Below are positions 43,601-55,876 of a stretch of 64,000 nt of DNA, piece after piece (position 1 is the stretch's first letter; every line of letters begins with the position of its first letter). Source of the DNA: Rhexocercosporidium sp. MPI-PUGE-AT-0058 (taxonomy: Eukaryota; Ascomycota; Leotiomycetes; Helotiales); the NCBI GenBank assembly GCA_020746875.1, contig JAGTJL010000001.1, positions 2,976,001-3,040,000 of the forward strand, given 5' to 3'. The notes below the pieces were generated by a model. The model saw only the letters and a program-made list of their open reading frames with translations, searched no databases and was not told where the DNA came from. Position numbers and translations under genes: made by a program.

Positions 43601-44458
43601 CCATAGTCCACGCCGCAGGCAATCCTCCAAAGTCCTGCTCTCCTGAGATATGACAAGCGGCAGTCCATCTTCAGGATACTTGAAGCTACTCGTGCTAGGC
43701 TCAAGATCATACTCATTCTTCGATTTCTCTCTTTCTGTTTTGGAGTCAACATTGACGTCAAAGCCATCGCCCTCGCCAGCGAATACTGAATCTTGATGAC
43801 TAGTACCACTACGCTGAGATGGCTCCGGGAGCGTAGACCTCGTCTGCGTCTTGTACGTTCTCACAGGCAAAGTCTTCTTCGGCATTGGAAAAATCGGATT
43901 TGGAAGCTGTGGCACAACAGTTGTTTCATGAGGAGGTTCTCGCCATCTGATAGCACTCGCGGCAACATTGCGAACGCGAGGAGCTGTACGTGCTTTTCGA
44001 AGCACAGTGCTTCCATCTTGTCTTGAGTAACTCCTGAGAAGAACTGTACGTGGTGTATTCCTAGCAGGCTTCAGTGTAGAAGGGGCTGGCGTGGTGGTGC
44101 TAGTTCCGACTGCGGCATTGCGAACTGGGAGTACGATTCGAGACTCGCTACATTCACCGTACTGCAAGACCTCAACTCCTGGTTGAGAATAGGGTAAAGA
44201 TGCCCGTGTCTCCCCTGCAGCATTGATCTCCTCCACAGCAGGACGAGCTGGTGTATTAGTAGTATTGGTTTGTGTCGCGACTTGGTCTCGCCACGATTCC
44301 ACTCGCTTGGACTTGTTTATGCTTTGCGTCTTTGCTCGCCAGAAATGGCGTTGCGGAGTATATCTGGACAAGTCTTGCATCATAGCCAGTGGTATGTGTT
44401 TCTTGAGGTCAGGTTTGCGCTCTGTACAGTGCTGAGGACTTGTAGCCTCGGAAGCCAT
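40653..44458 (-). CDS. large disordered, highly charged nuclear-type protein
   Basis: Three exons (43407-44458, 42833-43275, 40653-42778), with introns of 131 and 54 nt, encode about 1206 residues. I do not recognise a family. Exon 1 is basic with many Arg and ends in an acidic repeat of EEEV and EEEL units (about 43440-43560) encoded by near-identical 12-base repeats. Exon 2 has a lysine-rich KKAKKPKKPKEKRAKQPR stretch and the bipartite-looking PVKKRRTERR, both likely nuclear localisation signals. Exon 3 has another acidic region (DDEEVEEISDGEFEDDGHF) and many Ser and Gln residues. No transmembrane segment or enzyme motif is visible. The last splice (AAT A to CT CCG) has a CTGAC branch site and keeps the frame. 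A chromatin or nucleolar role is only inference from composition. Confidence 0.72.
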
Positions 44459-45100
44459 GGTGGCTTGAGGTGCTTGTGGGGGAGATGGTGATCATCTGAG
44501 ATTATATTGAAGGAGAGAGGTGTTGTATTCTTTCCTGTGGGTGAGACGATGAAATGGGATGATGGTATAAGAAGAAAGGAATCATGCATCCGCTTCAGAG
44601 AAGTGTACCAGGCTGCCTTCACATTCCACAGTCAAGAGAGGAAGGAACGAAGGGAAAAGAACCCCGGCACGTGACATCCACTCCACTCCAAATCAAGAAC
44701 GACCACCTTTATCCATGCTCACCCAAACAGCAGGCGGGCAACTCATCAGACCCACAGGATTTTTGAGTCTGGACATTGAAATTAAAAGGCTGACTATCAA
44801 ACATGAACCAAACTAGAGGGATTTACTACCAAACAATGGGCAAATTTTTGTTTTGGGGGGATGATAGGGGGAAGCTGCATGTAACCGAACACAACACAGC
44901 GTCGGGGTATCCAGCAAAAGACTCGAACACAGAGCCAAAGCACACTGTATATGCATATAGCCCCCAGCCTTACGCACTCATGAACAAACGCCAGAAACCG
45001 CAGTCAAAGAGAAGAAATGGAATTTCCCGGTCTAGTTTACTATACCATGACCCCTCAGAATGCATTAAAAGCATATTGCACAGCAGCGCTAGAACACAGA
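44459..45100. other. intergenic
   Basis: Promoter side of the large charged protein and 3' region of the Bqt4-like gene, both on the minus strand. Nothing further seen. Confidence 0.4.
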
Positions 45101-46412
45101 TTAGCGGAGTTCTCCATCGTATCGATAAATATAGGAAACATACCCGAGAACCAACGTAGCACTAATACCAAGCAATGCCCGAGTCTTGATGCGCTCCTTC
45201 TTGAGTTCTGCAACCTCCGTCTTGGCCTTCTTTGCAGGGGCTTGAGCAACGACTTCGCTTCCCTCTTCATTTTCTTCATCGTCTGCCTCCTCAACCTTAC
45301 GCTTGCTTCTTCGCGGTAGAGCCGCCGCTTCTTCCTTTTGGCCCTGTACGGCTGCCTCAACCATTTCCTTTGCCTTGGCGATCATCGCCTCCGTGTCTTC
45401 TGGCAGGGGTAGCTCAGCGTAACCAATTGGCATTTCGACCTCGACATGGGTGTGCGTGATCTCCGAGTCGCCTTTGACCTCGACATCAGTGTCCACATGA
45501 ACGCGAACCTTAGGCTCCTCTTCTATTGTCTCCTCCTTTGCCTTGACAGACTTAATCTCGGCCTCCGCTTCAGCGTCATCCTCAGCCTCGCCATTGATCT
45601 CAGCAGCTGCTGCCTTTAGTGACTTATTGAGATTCTCGCTAGCAGTCTGCACAGAAGGCTCAACAGATTCTGACTTGACAGACTCCGACGTAGCCCGGGT
45701 CTTTCTTATCCTCGTCGAACCAGCTGTCTTCTTTGGTGATGCGATCTTGCTTGGCGAAGCTGCTCTGCGAGGACGACCACGGCTTGGAGTTGGCGCAGTC
45801 AGAGTATCTTGTGGCATCAAGAAGCTGGGAGGTGGGGAGATTGTCTTGGGGGTGGCATCCTTGGTTGGATTGGTCTCAATGGGGGTATTGTCCAAAAGCG
45901 CCTTGATCCAAGGAGTGATCTGGTATTCTTCGGCGAGTTCGAGAGCGTGGTGAGGTGGGATCCAAACGTTGCCAGCTGTCTCGTCCGTGCTCGTACTCTC
46001 CAAACTCTTAATGTATTTTCTCTCCTGTTCCTCCTCTGCAACCTCGGCGTATGGGAAAGTCGCTTTGAACATGCCTGTGGCGCTGATATAACCATCGTGG
46101 CTTCGTCGCATCAGGAAGTATGAAGCTGGAGAAGGCTTGAAGATGCCCGATACAATGCCCTTGGGGAGAGGTGCTCGTAGATGCGCATAATCGAAAGTCC
46201 CCAAGTTCTTTGGCTTCGTCGAATTAGAAGTCCCAACCTGACCAGCCTTCACAGTAAGATCAGTCTGACCAAGCCGGCGGCGCGAAACGAGGACTGAATC
46301 TGTGTCGTGTCAATTTCTGAAGCCATTGTCGCAAACGTCGCGTCTTACATTCAGGGACAGCATCAGTCATAAGGGGATTAACCCGGTCTGGAAGTTGACG
46401 AGAAGGCGCCAT
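45101..46412 (-). CDS. bqt4: Bqt4-like inner nuclear membrane protein (KilA-N/APSES-type domain)
   Basis: Two exons, 46349-46412 and 45101-46299, with a 49-nt intron, encode about 420 residues. The first exon gives [20 protein letters not shown]. The N-terminal third carries an APSES/KilA-N-like DNA-binding fold with [20 protein letters not shown], then [21 protein letters not shown] long disordered, acidic and Lys-rich linker follows. The extreme C-terminus has one hydrophobic helix, [18 protein letters not shown], as a tail anchor. This architecture is that of fission-yeast Bqt4, which tethers telomeres to the inner nuclear membrane through Rap1, and of its filamentous-fungal homologues. 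APSES transcription factors lack the terminal membrane segment, which argues for the Bqt4 reading. Confidence 0.85.
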
Positions 46413-47783
46413 TGAGCCTGTGTATTACAAGTATGTAGGGAGAATATGCTGAAGTCGATGATATTGTGGAGTCCCGACGACGCCGCGGAAGATCTCGAGA
46501 AGGAATACGTGGAGCGCGCTTTTTCGCAACACGAAGTCAGCAATGAGATCTCAAACGCGCGACTGGCGCTTTCACCACTCTGGCAGGAATGGCTTTGCGA
46601 CTTACCTGATAAAGCTCGCGGGCCTCGCGATGTAGAGTTGCAACTGCTGTAGGGCTCGAAGCCGGTGTCGTCCGTCCAGCGACCTCGCGCAAAGTGGTAT
46701 CAAAGGCCCGTTGATGATTGGAGGAGCGGAAAGCTTGTGGCGCCAATCGCGGAGGATCAAAGGAGTGGAAGGGCCAAATGGACGCGGCGATAAGAGTTGC
46801 AACCCGCAATCGCGCAGGATTAATGCGATGCGATAATGAAAATCAGGGAAGGACGGGGAGGAGGGGATGATGGGCGAAGTATATCCCTGAAGAAGATATC
46901 AGAGAGGAGGAGGAGCAGCGGAGTTCGTCCTGTTCGAACCACGAGGCTGGCTGGGCTGCTGGCTGCTGGCTACTGGCTACTGGGTGGCTGGGGTAATTAA
47001 TTAGAGCGGGAGACGACGAGCCTTTCCGAATTGGGAGGGAGCCAGTACTGTATGTAGAGTACGGAGAGGGAAGGAAGGCCAAGCTAAAGGGGAAGGGGAA
47101 GGAAGGAAGGAAGGACCTCTGCGTTGGCTTCGCTCGCTCGTAAAGCCCGAAAAGCTCTCAAGCAGCAGAGGAACGAACTTGGAGAAAGGGACCAACTGAA
47201 GGGGAATAATACCGGTAGAAATGCCTCTGATATTTGCGATTTCGAGTTTCTGTCCAACGCTCTTCTTCTTTTTCATCTTGTGTCCTGCTCCTCCGCTCCT
47301 CCGCTCCTGGTTGCAATAGAAACAGCAACCCGTGTTGATCACGTGACTCGATGTCTCCCGTACCGTTCGATATTGACCTCGCCGCCAGACCCCTTTTGGC
47401 CTCTTCTGGCTTGAATTCCTTGAATGATACACATTCTGCCCATGCCATAACAATAGAGGAAGTGTTCCTGAAATTTCCCGGCTTCATCCCACCAAGTCGC
47501 TCCTACAATGCAAATGTCTGACCCTTTCCCCTTGCCATCGCTCGAAAAGGCGGTGGAGCTGCTGCCGTGCATGACAGGGAAGTCGCCTCTGAGGCAAAAC
47601 ACCCCACTACAAAGATCCAACATATGAGGTCCAGCCCACCACCAGCCCAAGCCCAGTCTTGATTCACCATTTCCACGTCACAACATCAGAATCCCGAAGA
47701 GGAGACGGAAGGCTTCATTTTAACTAAAGAACACATCATCTACCTACAACACTATCACCAGCACACCAACCAACTCCGCAATC
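46413..47783. other. intergenic, divergent promoter region
   Basis: 1.37 kb between the Bqt4-like start (minus) and the RhoGDI start (plus). It has a GGCTGGCT/GGCTACT microsatellite near 46945-46990 and a GGAA run at about 47090-47115. No gene was recognised. Confidence 0.4.
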
Positions 47784-49124
47784 ATGGCATCTGCGAGTCA
47801 TGACCAAGATCTCCTCCCAGACCAGACTGAGGGGTTCAAGGTGGGAGAGAAGAAGACTATGGATGAATATAGCAAGCTTGGTACGTGTGCAGCTTTTTTA
47901 CATTTGCAGCTTGGTATTCTGTCTTGAAATGACTTCACCTTTATCTCGAACATCTTCTTTCGTTTTGTACTTGTCATTTGCTTCTATGGTCTACTCGAAC
48001 TATCCCGTTGCTGCCGCTTCGAGGCCTGGAGCGTTCATCACCATCACGTGGAATGGCTCCACTTCCATTTCAGAGGTGCCACTGTTTATTGGATTTAAAA
48101 GTCACGTCATGATGCTAGAAGAATTCCCTAGACATTGATCAGAAGTCTGGTTCTGGGGTTCTGTCCTGCAAGCATGATTTTGGCCAACAGACTTTTGTCG
48201 CCTGAAACACGCACATGTAGCTTCAAAAGTCAAAGGCATCATGTTTTTTCCATGTCATACATTTTGATAAGCGTTTGAGTATGGATGCTTCCTAGGAGAT
48301 TCTGTTCTAGAGCCTCAATCTTTCTTTGGGCTGCGTACATTCGTACTTGAAGTTGTGTCGGGCAGTTTCGTATGTCGCTTGAAACCAGGTTTCTATTTTG
48401 CCTCTGGCTCTCACACTCAAGAGAATCCCTCCTCTTCATATTAACCCCCAACTAACCCCTCCCAGACGCCGACGATGAAGCCATGCAACGCTACAAGCAA
48501 TCCCTCGGCCTCGGCGGCGGCGGTAAAGACCTTTCCGATCCCAATGATCCCCGCCACTGCATCATCCTCTCCCTCTCCATGGAGTCCCAAGGCCAAGCCC
48601 CTGTCACCATCGACCTGTCCACCAAAGACGCAGAGAAGACCCTCAAGGAGATGCCCTTCAAGATCAAGGAGGGCGCCAAGTTCCACATGACTGCGAAGTT
48701 CAAAGTGCAACATGAGATTCTTTCGGGTCTGCATTATGTGCAGATTGTCAAGCGGAAGGGTATCAGGGTTAGCAAGGACCAGGAGATGATTGTGAGTGTC
48801 CATCCTTTCCTTTCCTCCCCCTCTTCCTATTTCTCTTAGCCTGTCACTTCCTACGAGGGATTTATTACTAATACAAAAACAGGGTTCCTACGCTCCCAAC
48901 ACAGACAAGGTCCCAGTCCACTCCAAAACCTGTAGGTCACATCCCACCCCTCTGCAACTCCAGATATCACATCCCTAACAAAATCTCCCACAGTCGCCGA
49001 AGAAGAAGCCCCCTCCGGCATGCTCGCCCGTGGTCATTACACGGCAATCAGCACATTCGTAGACGACGACAAGAAGAAGCATCTGGAGTTCGAGTGGGCA
49101 TTCGACATTGCCAAGGACTGGTAG
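47784..49124 (+). CDS. rdi1: Rho GDP-dissociation inhibitor (RhoGDI)
   Basis: Four exons (47784-47880, 48466-48791, 48883-48931, 48994-49124) encode 200 residues. The first intron is long for this window at 585 nt. The N-terminal arm has [20 protein letters not shown], which contacts Rho switch regions. The immunoglobulin-like C-terminal domain has [55 protein letters not shown] and the final [20 protein letters not shown] and [13 protein letters not shown]. RhoGDI extracts prenylated Rho, Rac and Cdc42 from membranes and keeps them inactive in the cytosol. The length and ending match the family exactly. Confidence 0.96.
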
Positions 49125-52100
49125 ACACTCACTCGCTACTGGACTCAAAAGTTGGTGCGGCATTTCCCCATTTTGCTTAGGAAGTAGATAGATAGAATCT
49201 TTCTTTCGTTTGGAGTGGTTGGATGGAGGGGGGAGGTGTATGTAGCAGGAGAGAAAAAAATTGCAGGGTTTTGCGGACGTATGGAGGATGCATGGAAACG
49301 TACATGGGGAAAATGAATATATGACATCACGGAGCCCTTTTGCTTCCACAACAACTGCAATTCCTCTACCCTACCCTCTCTCTCTCAATCTATCCATCTC
49401 CACTCCCATACATTCGCCGAAAAGAACATACCTACAGCAATGCTTCAATTTCCCAGAAGCTCAGTGTTTACGGGGTCACGAAAGATTTTATGTGAAGCTC
49501 GAGGGCTCATGCAAACCCACGTATTACTCCACGCACTTCAGAGATCTCTCTCGTGTGATGTGATGGTCATTCTGCAGTGACATGGCTGGCAGAGACATAC
49601 ATATTACATTTCTATCTATTTCTTTTATATCCAGTATCTAATAACAATCACCATACAAAAACCTCACACCACATTAATAACTTGCAAACACGAGTCCATC
49701 AATTCCACCCCATTCCATACAGTACCACCGAAGACAATTCCCAGTTGTCGAGAAAGATACAGCCATGCATAAGTACGAGAATCTTCGTCCCCGCAGGAAA
49801 CCAAGATCTAAGAATTGGAACGGATTATCTTCCTAACGGTGGAGATCATAAGGAATCTTTTTGTCCGGAGATATAATAATATTTATCACTGTATTTGTTC
49901 AGAATTCTAGACTGCTGATCTACAAATTTCCAGAACTGCCTCACGAGAATGGAGAATTGCGCTCTAAGCCTTGCTGCTGAGGAGGAGAGATATAAGGAAA
50001 GTCATGACAACAACACGCTACTTGAAAATGGTGAGCTCGGGATGATGGGCCGTCAACCACCACTTGAGATATGCTTTATGACGACCATAGGCTATTAAAT
50101 GTAATTTACAAGTAGAGATGGTTGACAGACCATTCTCACGCCAATATGGGGGCATTCGAAGACTCATTGTCGTAGACCCAGTATCTCTTCTGATGGAAAT
50201 AGTATTCCTTGGCAATTGTTTAACTTGAATACTACAGTTTCGAGGGAGGAGATGTTTTTATAGATCAGTGGATATGCGTAATCCGCTTGGACTCAACCCG
50301 ACGATGCAATTTTACTCGTCTCCCCGTGTGTCATAGTAAATCGTCATATATTTATCCTTCTGTCTAAAAGGTCTACCTACAGTCCTATTCACCTTACCAA
50401 GTCACAGGAGGTAATCATCACTCAGCTTATCCAACATCTCCCCATTTCACGTTTTGGAGCAAAGATATATAAACCTCCTCCATGTCAGCATTCAGAGGAG
50501 AGTACTCCACCTTCAACGAAGATAAAATGGCACCAGAGGGAAAGGGAAGATCGTCTATTCTCTTCTAGCGGCTACACAATACGAGTTATTTTCCTGTTAC
50601 TGTTCTGATGTGGTGTGCGAGATTCTCAAGCGCTAGTGTTGAGATAAAAAAGTGAAGAGTTCAAACGTTGCGAGGAGATACGAGGAGATTCATGACAGCG
50701 AATGTTTCCTTGACAATGAGCTACCTTAGTCTGAAAATCCTATAAATTTTATTGAGAATCTACATCATCAACGTCATAGTTAAATCTTGTAACATGATAA
50801 ACGATTTTCTATGCCCCTAGCCCAGAATGAAAAGTTTGTCTACAAGCTTTGTTAATAAAGATCCCCTCCATCTCTATCACCCCTCGTGTGCTGTACTACG
50901 GTGTCAATCTAATGGCCTTGCTCTTTCTTACTACAGATGCTGGGATTATTCATGCTCAGCAGATTAGGTGTACTTATGTGAGGTTGAGGCATGTGATGTG
51001 TTTGAAGAATGAACGTGCATGGTTTACTCAACTCACTACCCTCATATGAGCACTACGCAGTTAGCGCTAAGATGACGAACCATTACACCTATGTAGCCAG
51101 AGTGAGGGGGTAGTGAGGCGAACTGGTCTTCCCTCCTAACAATCAGCTTCTGTATCAATTCAAGTATCACCAGTGATCCTTCATTACCTCTCCAGTATTC
51201 TATCGTGCTATAGTCACCTCAGCATGCTAGTGATCATTACAATAGGACGCAGTTTGAACCCGGTAATAGCATCAATACATATCAATTGTCCTCTAGAACG
51301 GCATTAGCGACGTAGCGTCCATGAACTTAACCATTCACCCTGGCTAGGCCAGATTGAATTGATGAACCATTAAGTGATTTTGCGTAAGGTTATATAGAAA
51401 TGAAGGTGAAAATAGCTACTTGAAGACTTAAACCTGAATTGTTTTCCCCCCGTGCGCAATTGGGGAGCTGGAGTAATTGGATAAAACTATACTAAGGGGC
51501 CCCGTCAGAGCTGTGCAGCAGTCAATCTTGCGACTACTTGGGTGATTTACCTCTTTCTTTTGAAGAACTCCTATGTCCCAATATTTACTCGCGACAGGAT
51601 AAATATGAATCCAAGAAAGAGGAGGATAAGTTATATGTACCATTTTTCGGCCACGTCGGGAGAATTCAGCACTTAACACCATAGCTGCAGAGCAATGGGA
51701 CACTAGGCTGAAAATTTTGTTATCATATTGTTGCTTTCTAGATAGGATGTGATGCTATTAATGTACATCTGAGTATTGGAGTAAGACTCCCACGCTCTAT
51801 CAATCACTACTGGAACTGTCCACAGCCAGCTTCAAACCTTGCTCGCTCTCTAAAATGTAAACAAATAATAGACGTCAATGACAACAATCCACCATTCGAC
51901 AGCATTACAGCAGCGAAAGTTTTCGGAAAATCACAGAAAATAACAACAAGTACCTCGATATGGTGAGTTCGAAGTCACAAGCAACCATCTAAGTGATTAA
52001 TTTCGATTTCTCTACAAGTGAGGAGGACAGGCTGGGCACAACCTCCCAAGCGTATTGCAGATCTGGAATGGTACGCGCAAATAAGCATACTCCACTGCAA

Positions 52101-52462
52101 TCCCGTAAAAATTTATAGATAAGCTTCTGGGACATAAATAATCGGCAAATTGCTAGAACGTAGTGTAGAATACCTTTACTCGACAATTTCAAACGTTTCA
52201 AGAAATCGATTCCTACTGAGGTGAAAAACAAGAACAACGAGCAGCAAATCAAATCTCTGCTGCAAGACAGCACAAGAGAGCTCTATTATTGCTGAGAAAA
52301 AGCAGAAACATGGCGGTTGTCGAACCCAATGATTTTACCTGAGTTCAGCCTCGTGGCGCTGTTGCCTAACAGCTGATCCAGCATATAAAAAGGAATACAT
52401 AAGCTACAGGATAAGTCACTGGCCCCTCATGAACAACAAGATCCAAAGACTGATCTCGAGAA
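49125..52462. other. gene-poor A+T-rich interval
   Basis: 3.3 kb. The first few hundred bases hold the RhoGDI 3' region. Beyond that the sequence is A+T-rich, with frequent stops in all six frames and no family resemblance I can detect. It may contain mutated repeat remnants, but I could not identify terminal repeats or coding relics. Confidence 0.45.
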
Positions 52463-54603
52463 ATGTCGTCCAACCCAGTAGTTCCCAGAGCTAATGCTAC
52501 CAGTTACTCTTATGATCAACTACCGAATACCAACTTTATCCGACTTCTGACATTTGAGCCATCTTCCGGACAAAGTATCTCTCTCAGCCTGACCACGCAC
52601 GTTCTCGAACTAGCACCTGAATTCGACTGTTTGTCTTATACATGGGGAAATCCAACATCGGCCTACTCGGAAGCGGCTGCCATTTCTAACATCTTGTATC
52701 AGAGTACTGGAGAGATTCGCCTTGACGGATGCGAGTTCTCAGTGCAGTACAATCTCTACGACGCGCTAGAGATGTTGTCGAACCTATCTTCTAGTGAGCG
52801 ATCCCGATATGTTTGGATTGATGCCATATGTATAAACCAGCAATCTCTCGAAGAACGAGCTGCTCAGGTCGCGATCATGGATAAGATTTACAGCAAAGCG
52901 AGAAGAGTCATTGCCTGGTTGGGACAAGAGAATGAGTTCACCGAAGATGCGATTTCGTTGCTCAGGATCGTAGGTGGAATACCGGAAGAACAATATATGC
53001 ATGTACGGGTTCAGCATTGGCAAAACCATGATCTGGAATTCCTTCAGATGGGAGTGTCCCCGCCACCAACATTCAACCAATGGCTTGGACTTATCGCGCT
53101 CTTTAACTTACCTTACATGAGGCGAGTTTGGATCGTCCAAGAGGTTCTTGTCGCCCGCGATGTCATGGTCGTATGGGGTAGCGAAAAATTTCCATGGACA
53201 CTGATTGCCAAAGTCATGTCATTCTTCGTGAGAACTGGATGGCATTTCTACATTACCACCCTCCATTTCAAGTCGCTGCCAGTAGTCGTGGAGAGCGCTG
53301 GCGTTTACACTCAAATGCTTCGAGAGAAATCGCTTGATATCAATCTTGTTCTGGAACAAATCCGCCGAGAAGTTGTCAGAGATGGAGCACCATCAGCTCT
53401 ACCAAAGCTTGTATCCATGTTCCGTGACTCAAAGGCTTCGGACCCCAGAGATAAGATATATGCACTACTGAACCTTGCAAACAAAGAGAGTCCACCGTTT
53501 CGGAAGTATCCTGAAGCTCTTGTTGCCGACTACACAATATCGACAAAAGAACTGTTTATCAAGGTCACTCGAATATTCCTGAAAGCGTACCCCAACCTGC
53601 GACATCTCTTTTTGGTAGAAGATGCAGCCCTTCGACAGATACATGACCTTCCATCGTGGGTGCCAGATTACACTGTGCCACTGCGACCAATTTCGCTATC
53701 TCATCGGGGCTATTTCAAATACAACGCTAGCAAAGGAATAGAAAAGTTGGACGAGCAGGGGGGTCTGATGTCAGATAGTTTTGCCGTTGCCGGGTTTTGC
53801 TTTTCAGAGATCACGACACTAGTTGGCCGCTTCCGTGATGACGATCCTTGGACGAACTCACCAGAGTCTAACCAACATTGGGTCAAGATCTTTCAGTTGG
53901 CGATAGCTATCACTGATAAGCAACTGAAAACATCAGATCCGTACGCTAAAAACGCATTTTTCTGTCTTAGGTACTTTCTAACGATCGCAGGTCCGTTGGC
54001 CGGGCCGAAGTGTTGTGGAGGACCCTTTGTGGGAACAACATCAACGCGCAGTATCCGGCCCCGAAGTCGACAAATTCAATATTCTTCAAGTGGTAGTGTA
54101 TCTGCGTTGTAGCAAAACAATTTGTTTGGGAAGAGAATCTCGATCCTATGAACACGGTTACGAGCATCAGAGGAAAGAAGGAGTGGGAAGAACTCCTTGA
54201 ACTAATCCAACGTTTGCTTAAACTGGAGCCCGCCGGCTCGGAGTTCCAGCTACCAGCATTTGAGACGCTGTTGGGGGATATGATATTGAGTACCAATTAT
54301 TGGAGAGATCTTGACCGGTTCAAACCCGTATACATGGACTGGTGGTCATCTGTCATGGCTCATCATAATGGCACGAGGCGTCACTTCCAAGATAGCACTC
54401 ATCGATTCGGGATGGGACCGGGTTCGATGGAGATTGGGGATGAAATATGGATTATAGGCGGATGCCCAACTCCTTGCTTCTTGCGTCCTGCCACCAAAGG
54501 AAAGTATCGATTGATTGGAGAGGCTTATATTTATGGCATAATGGATGGTGAGCTTGCGGATCATGGCGATCTTGGGAAAATTAAGCAGATCTTGCTCATA
54601 TGA
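52463..54603 (+). CDS. HET-domain (heterokaryon incompatibility) protein
   Basis: Exons 52463-53940, 53991-54092 and (less certain) 54165-54603 give about 672 residues. The HET domain occupies roughly residues 55-165: FDCLSYTWGNPT, then YNLYDALEMLSN, YVWIDAICINQQSLEERAAQ and IMDKIYSKARRVIAWLGQ. Further conserved parts are RRVWIVQEVLVARDVMVVWG, DPRDKIYALLNLAN and LPSWVPDYT. The first intron (50 nt, CTAAC branch) is needed to reach SVGRAEVLWRTLCGNN, a usual HET-protein segment. The second intron (GTAGTG to CGAG, 72 nt) reaches the C-terminal GDEIWIIGGCPTPCFLRP and GEAYIYGIMDGE. It is the only complete gene in about 8.5 kb of A+T-rich sequence, a common setting for such non-self-recognition genes. 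Confidence 0.85.
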
Positions 54604-55726
54604 TGCGAAAGTCGTCGCTCTGTCAGCACTCCCTAGGTAAGTTCTATTTCAATTTCATTGCTCCAAGCCCAGATCACAATTATTTCGATTTCATGATATT
54701 AAGTTCTGTGGCTGAACAAAATGAAAGTGAAAGACTGAAAATTTTATGTCGAAATCGCCTCACCTTTCAGACACAGTGACGTGTTTGATAATCACCTCCT
54801 TGAAATCGAATAATGAGAGATCCGAACTTCTATAATTAATAGAACTCGATCTACTGTGCGGATTTAAGCACTGTTTCTGTTATTGTGTCGGCTACTTCTA
54901 CCAATATTCCATCGCAGGATCTAGAATATTAGGTTCTCTTGAATCAATCTTTGCAGTGGCTTTCGAAGTGTCGCCAAGTTGATTTGTCTTATTGATGACG
55001 AGTGGTGGTGAGGTTTTGTCCTTCCTAGGAGGGATCGAGGCTTGCCACCAAATAAAACGCTAGTGTCGAGGAGGGATGTTGCTCCTTGAGGGAAAAGGAA
55101 GTGTGTGTTTTTAAAATTTGTCTTCTTTTAGTAGTTATCGACGAGATTGCACATCTAGGTGTGATATGAATTAATTGGAGACCGTGCTTCGTTGATGCAT
55201 AATTATAAGACGATTAATATAGAGAGGCATATGTTATACTGTCTGACTCTAGCTGCCTAGCTATCATGGGCTTGCGATCTCCAAAGCTGCCAACGGTGCT
55301 CTGTTTGCTTGACAACTTGCGGAGGTCACTCAGTGACTCAGGCGAGGCATGATACGAGGAGAACACCACTCAAAAATGCGAGAACTCTCTCACTTCTTCG
55401 CACCACTGAATCCAAAACAGAACAACTCGAGAGAAGCATACTCGATTGGTTTTCTCTCTGCTTCTAGATATCGTATCCTCCACCACCAATACCCATGTTA
55501 ATACAATGATATTAATAATGAGTGAACGAAACCACTGCACTGTTGAAATTAAGGAGAAACGCAAAGATGATATTAAATAAATCCTCAAAAGGTCGCTATG
55601 CTGAACTCTACGTTAAATGCAATCTGTAATAATGCTCTAGCATCGCTGCCTTGTCCGTTTTTTGCCTATTCACCTTGCTTCCGTGCTCTTGTGCTATTAA
55701 TATAGTCGTTAGATAAAGGTAGAAGC
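54604..55726. other. gene-poor A+T-rich interval
   Basis: 3' region of the HET gene and A+T-rich sequence with no family resemblance in any frame. Confidence 0.4.
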
Positions 55727-55876
55727 TTAACGCTTCTTAATGCCGCACTTTGCAAGGCACTCTTCGACACCTTTTGCGATGCTAGATGGGATAGTAACCT
55801 TGAACTTATTAATATTAGCGCTATTGTAACAGCCTCTGACGAAGGGACACGCGTAGGCGTGTTCGTACAAAAATGT
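55727..55876 (-). pseudogene. orphan 3' exon of a small cysteine-containing protein
   Basis: On the minus strand, directly after an acceptor-like ATATAG, a 49-codon frame reads TFLYEHAYACPFVRGCYNSA, then KFKVTIPSSIAKGVEECLAK and CGIKKR before a TAA at 55727-55729. It has four Cys, balanced amino-acid use and a natural-looking basic end, unlike the surrounding A+T-rich noise. No upstream exon or start codon was found: the sequence beyond 55877 looks like a repeat with a TATA box and a hairpin, so the 5' part may have been displaced by an insertion. It could be the end of a small secreted protein gene, but no signal peptide is available to show this. Confidence 0.3.
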
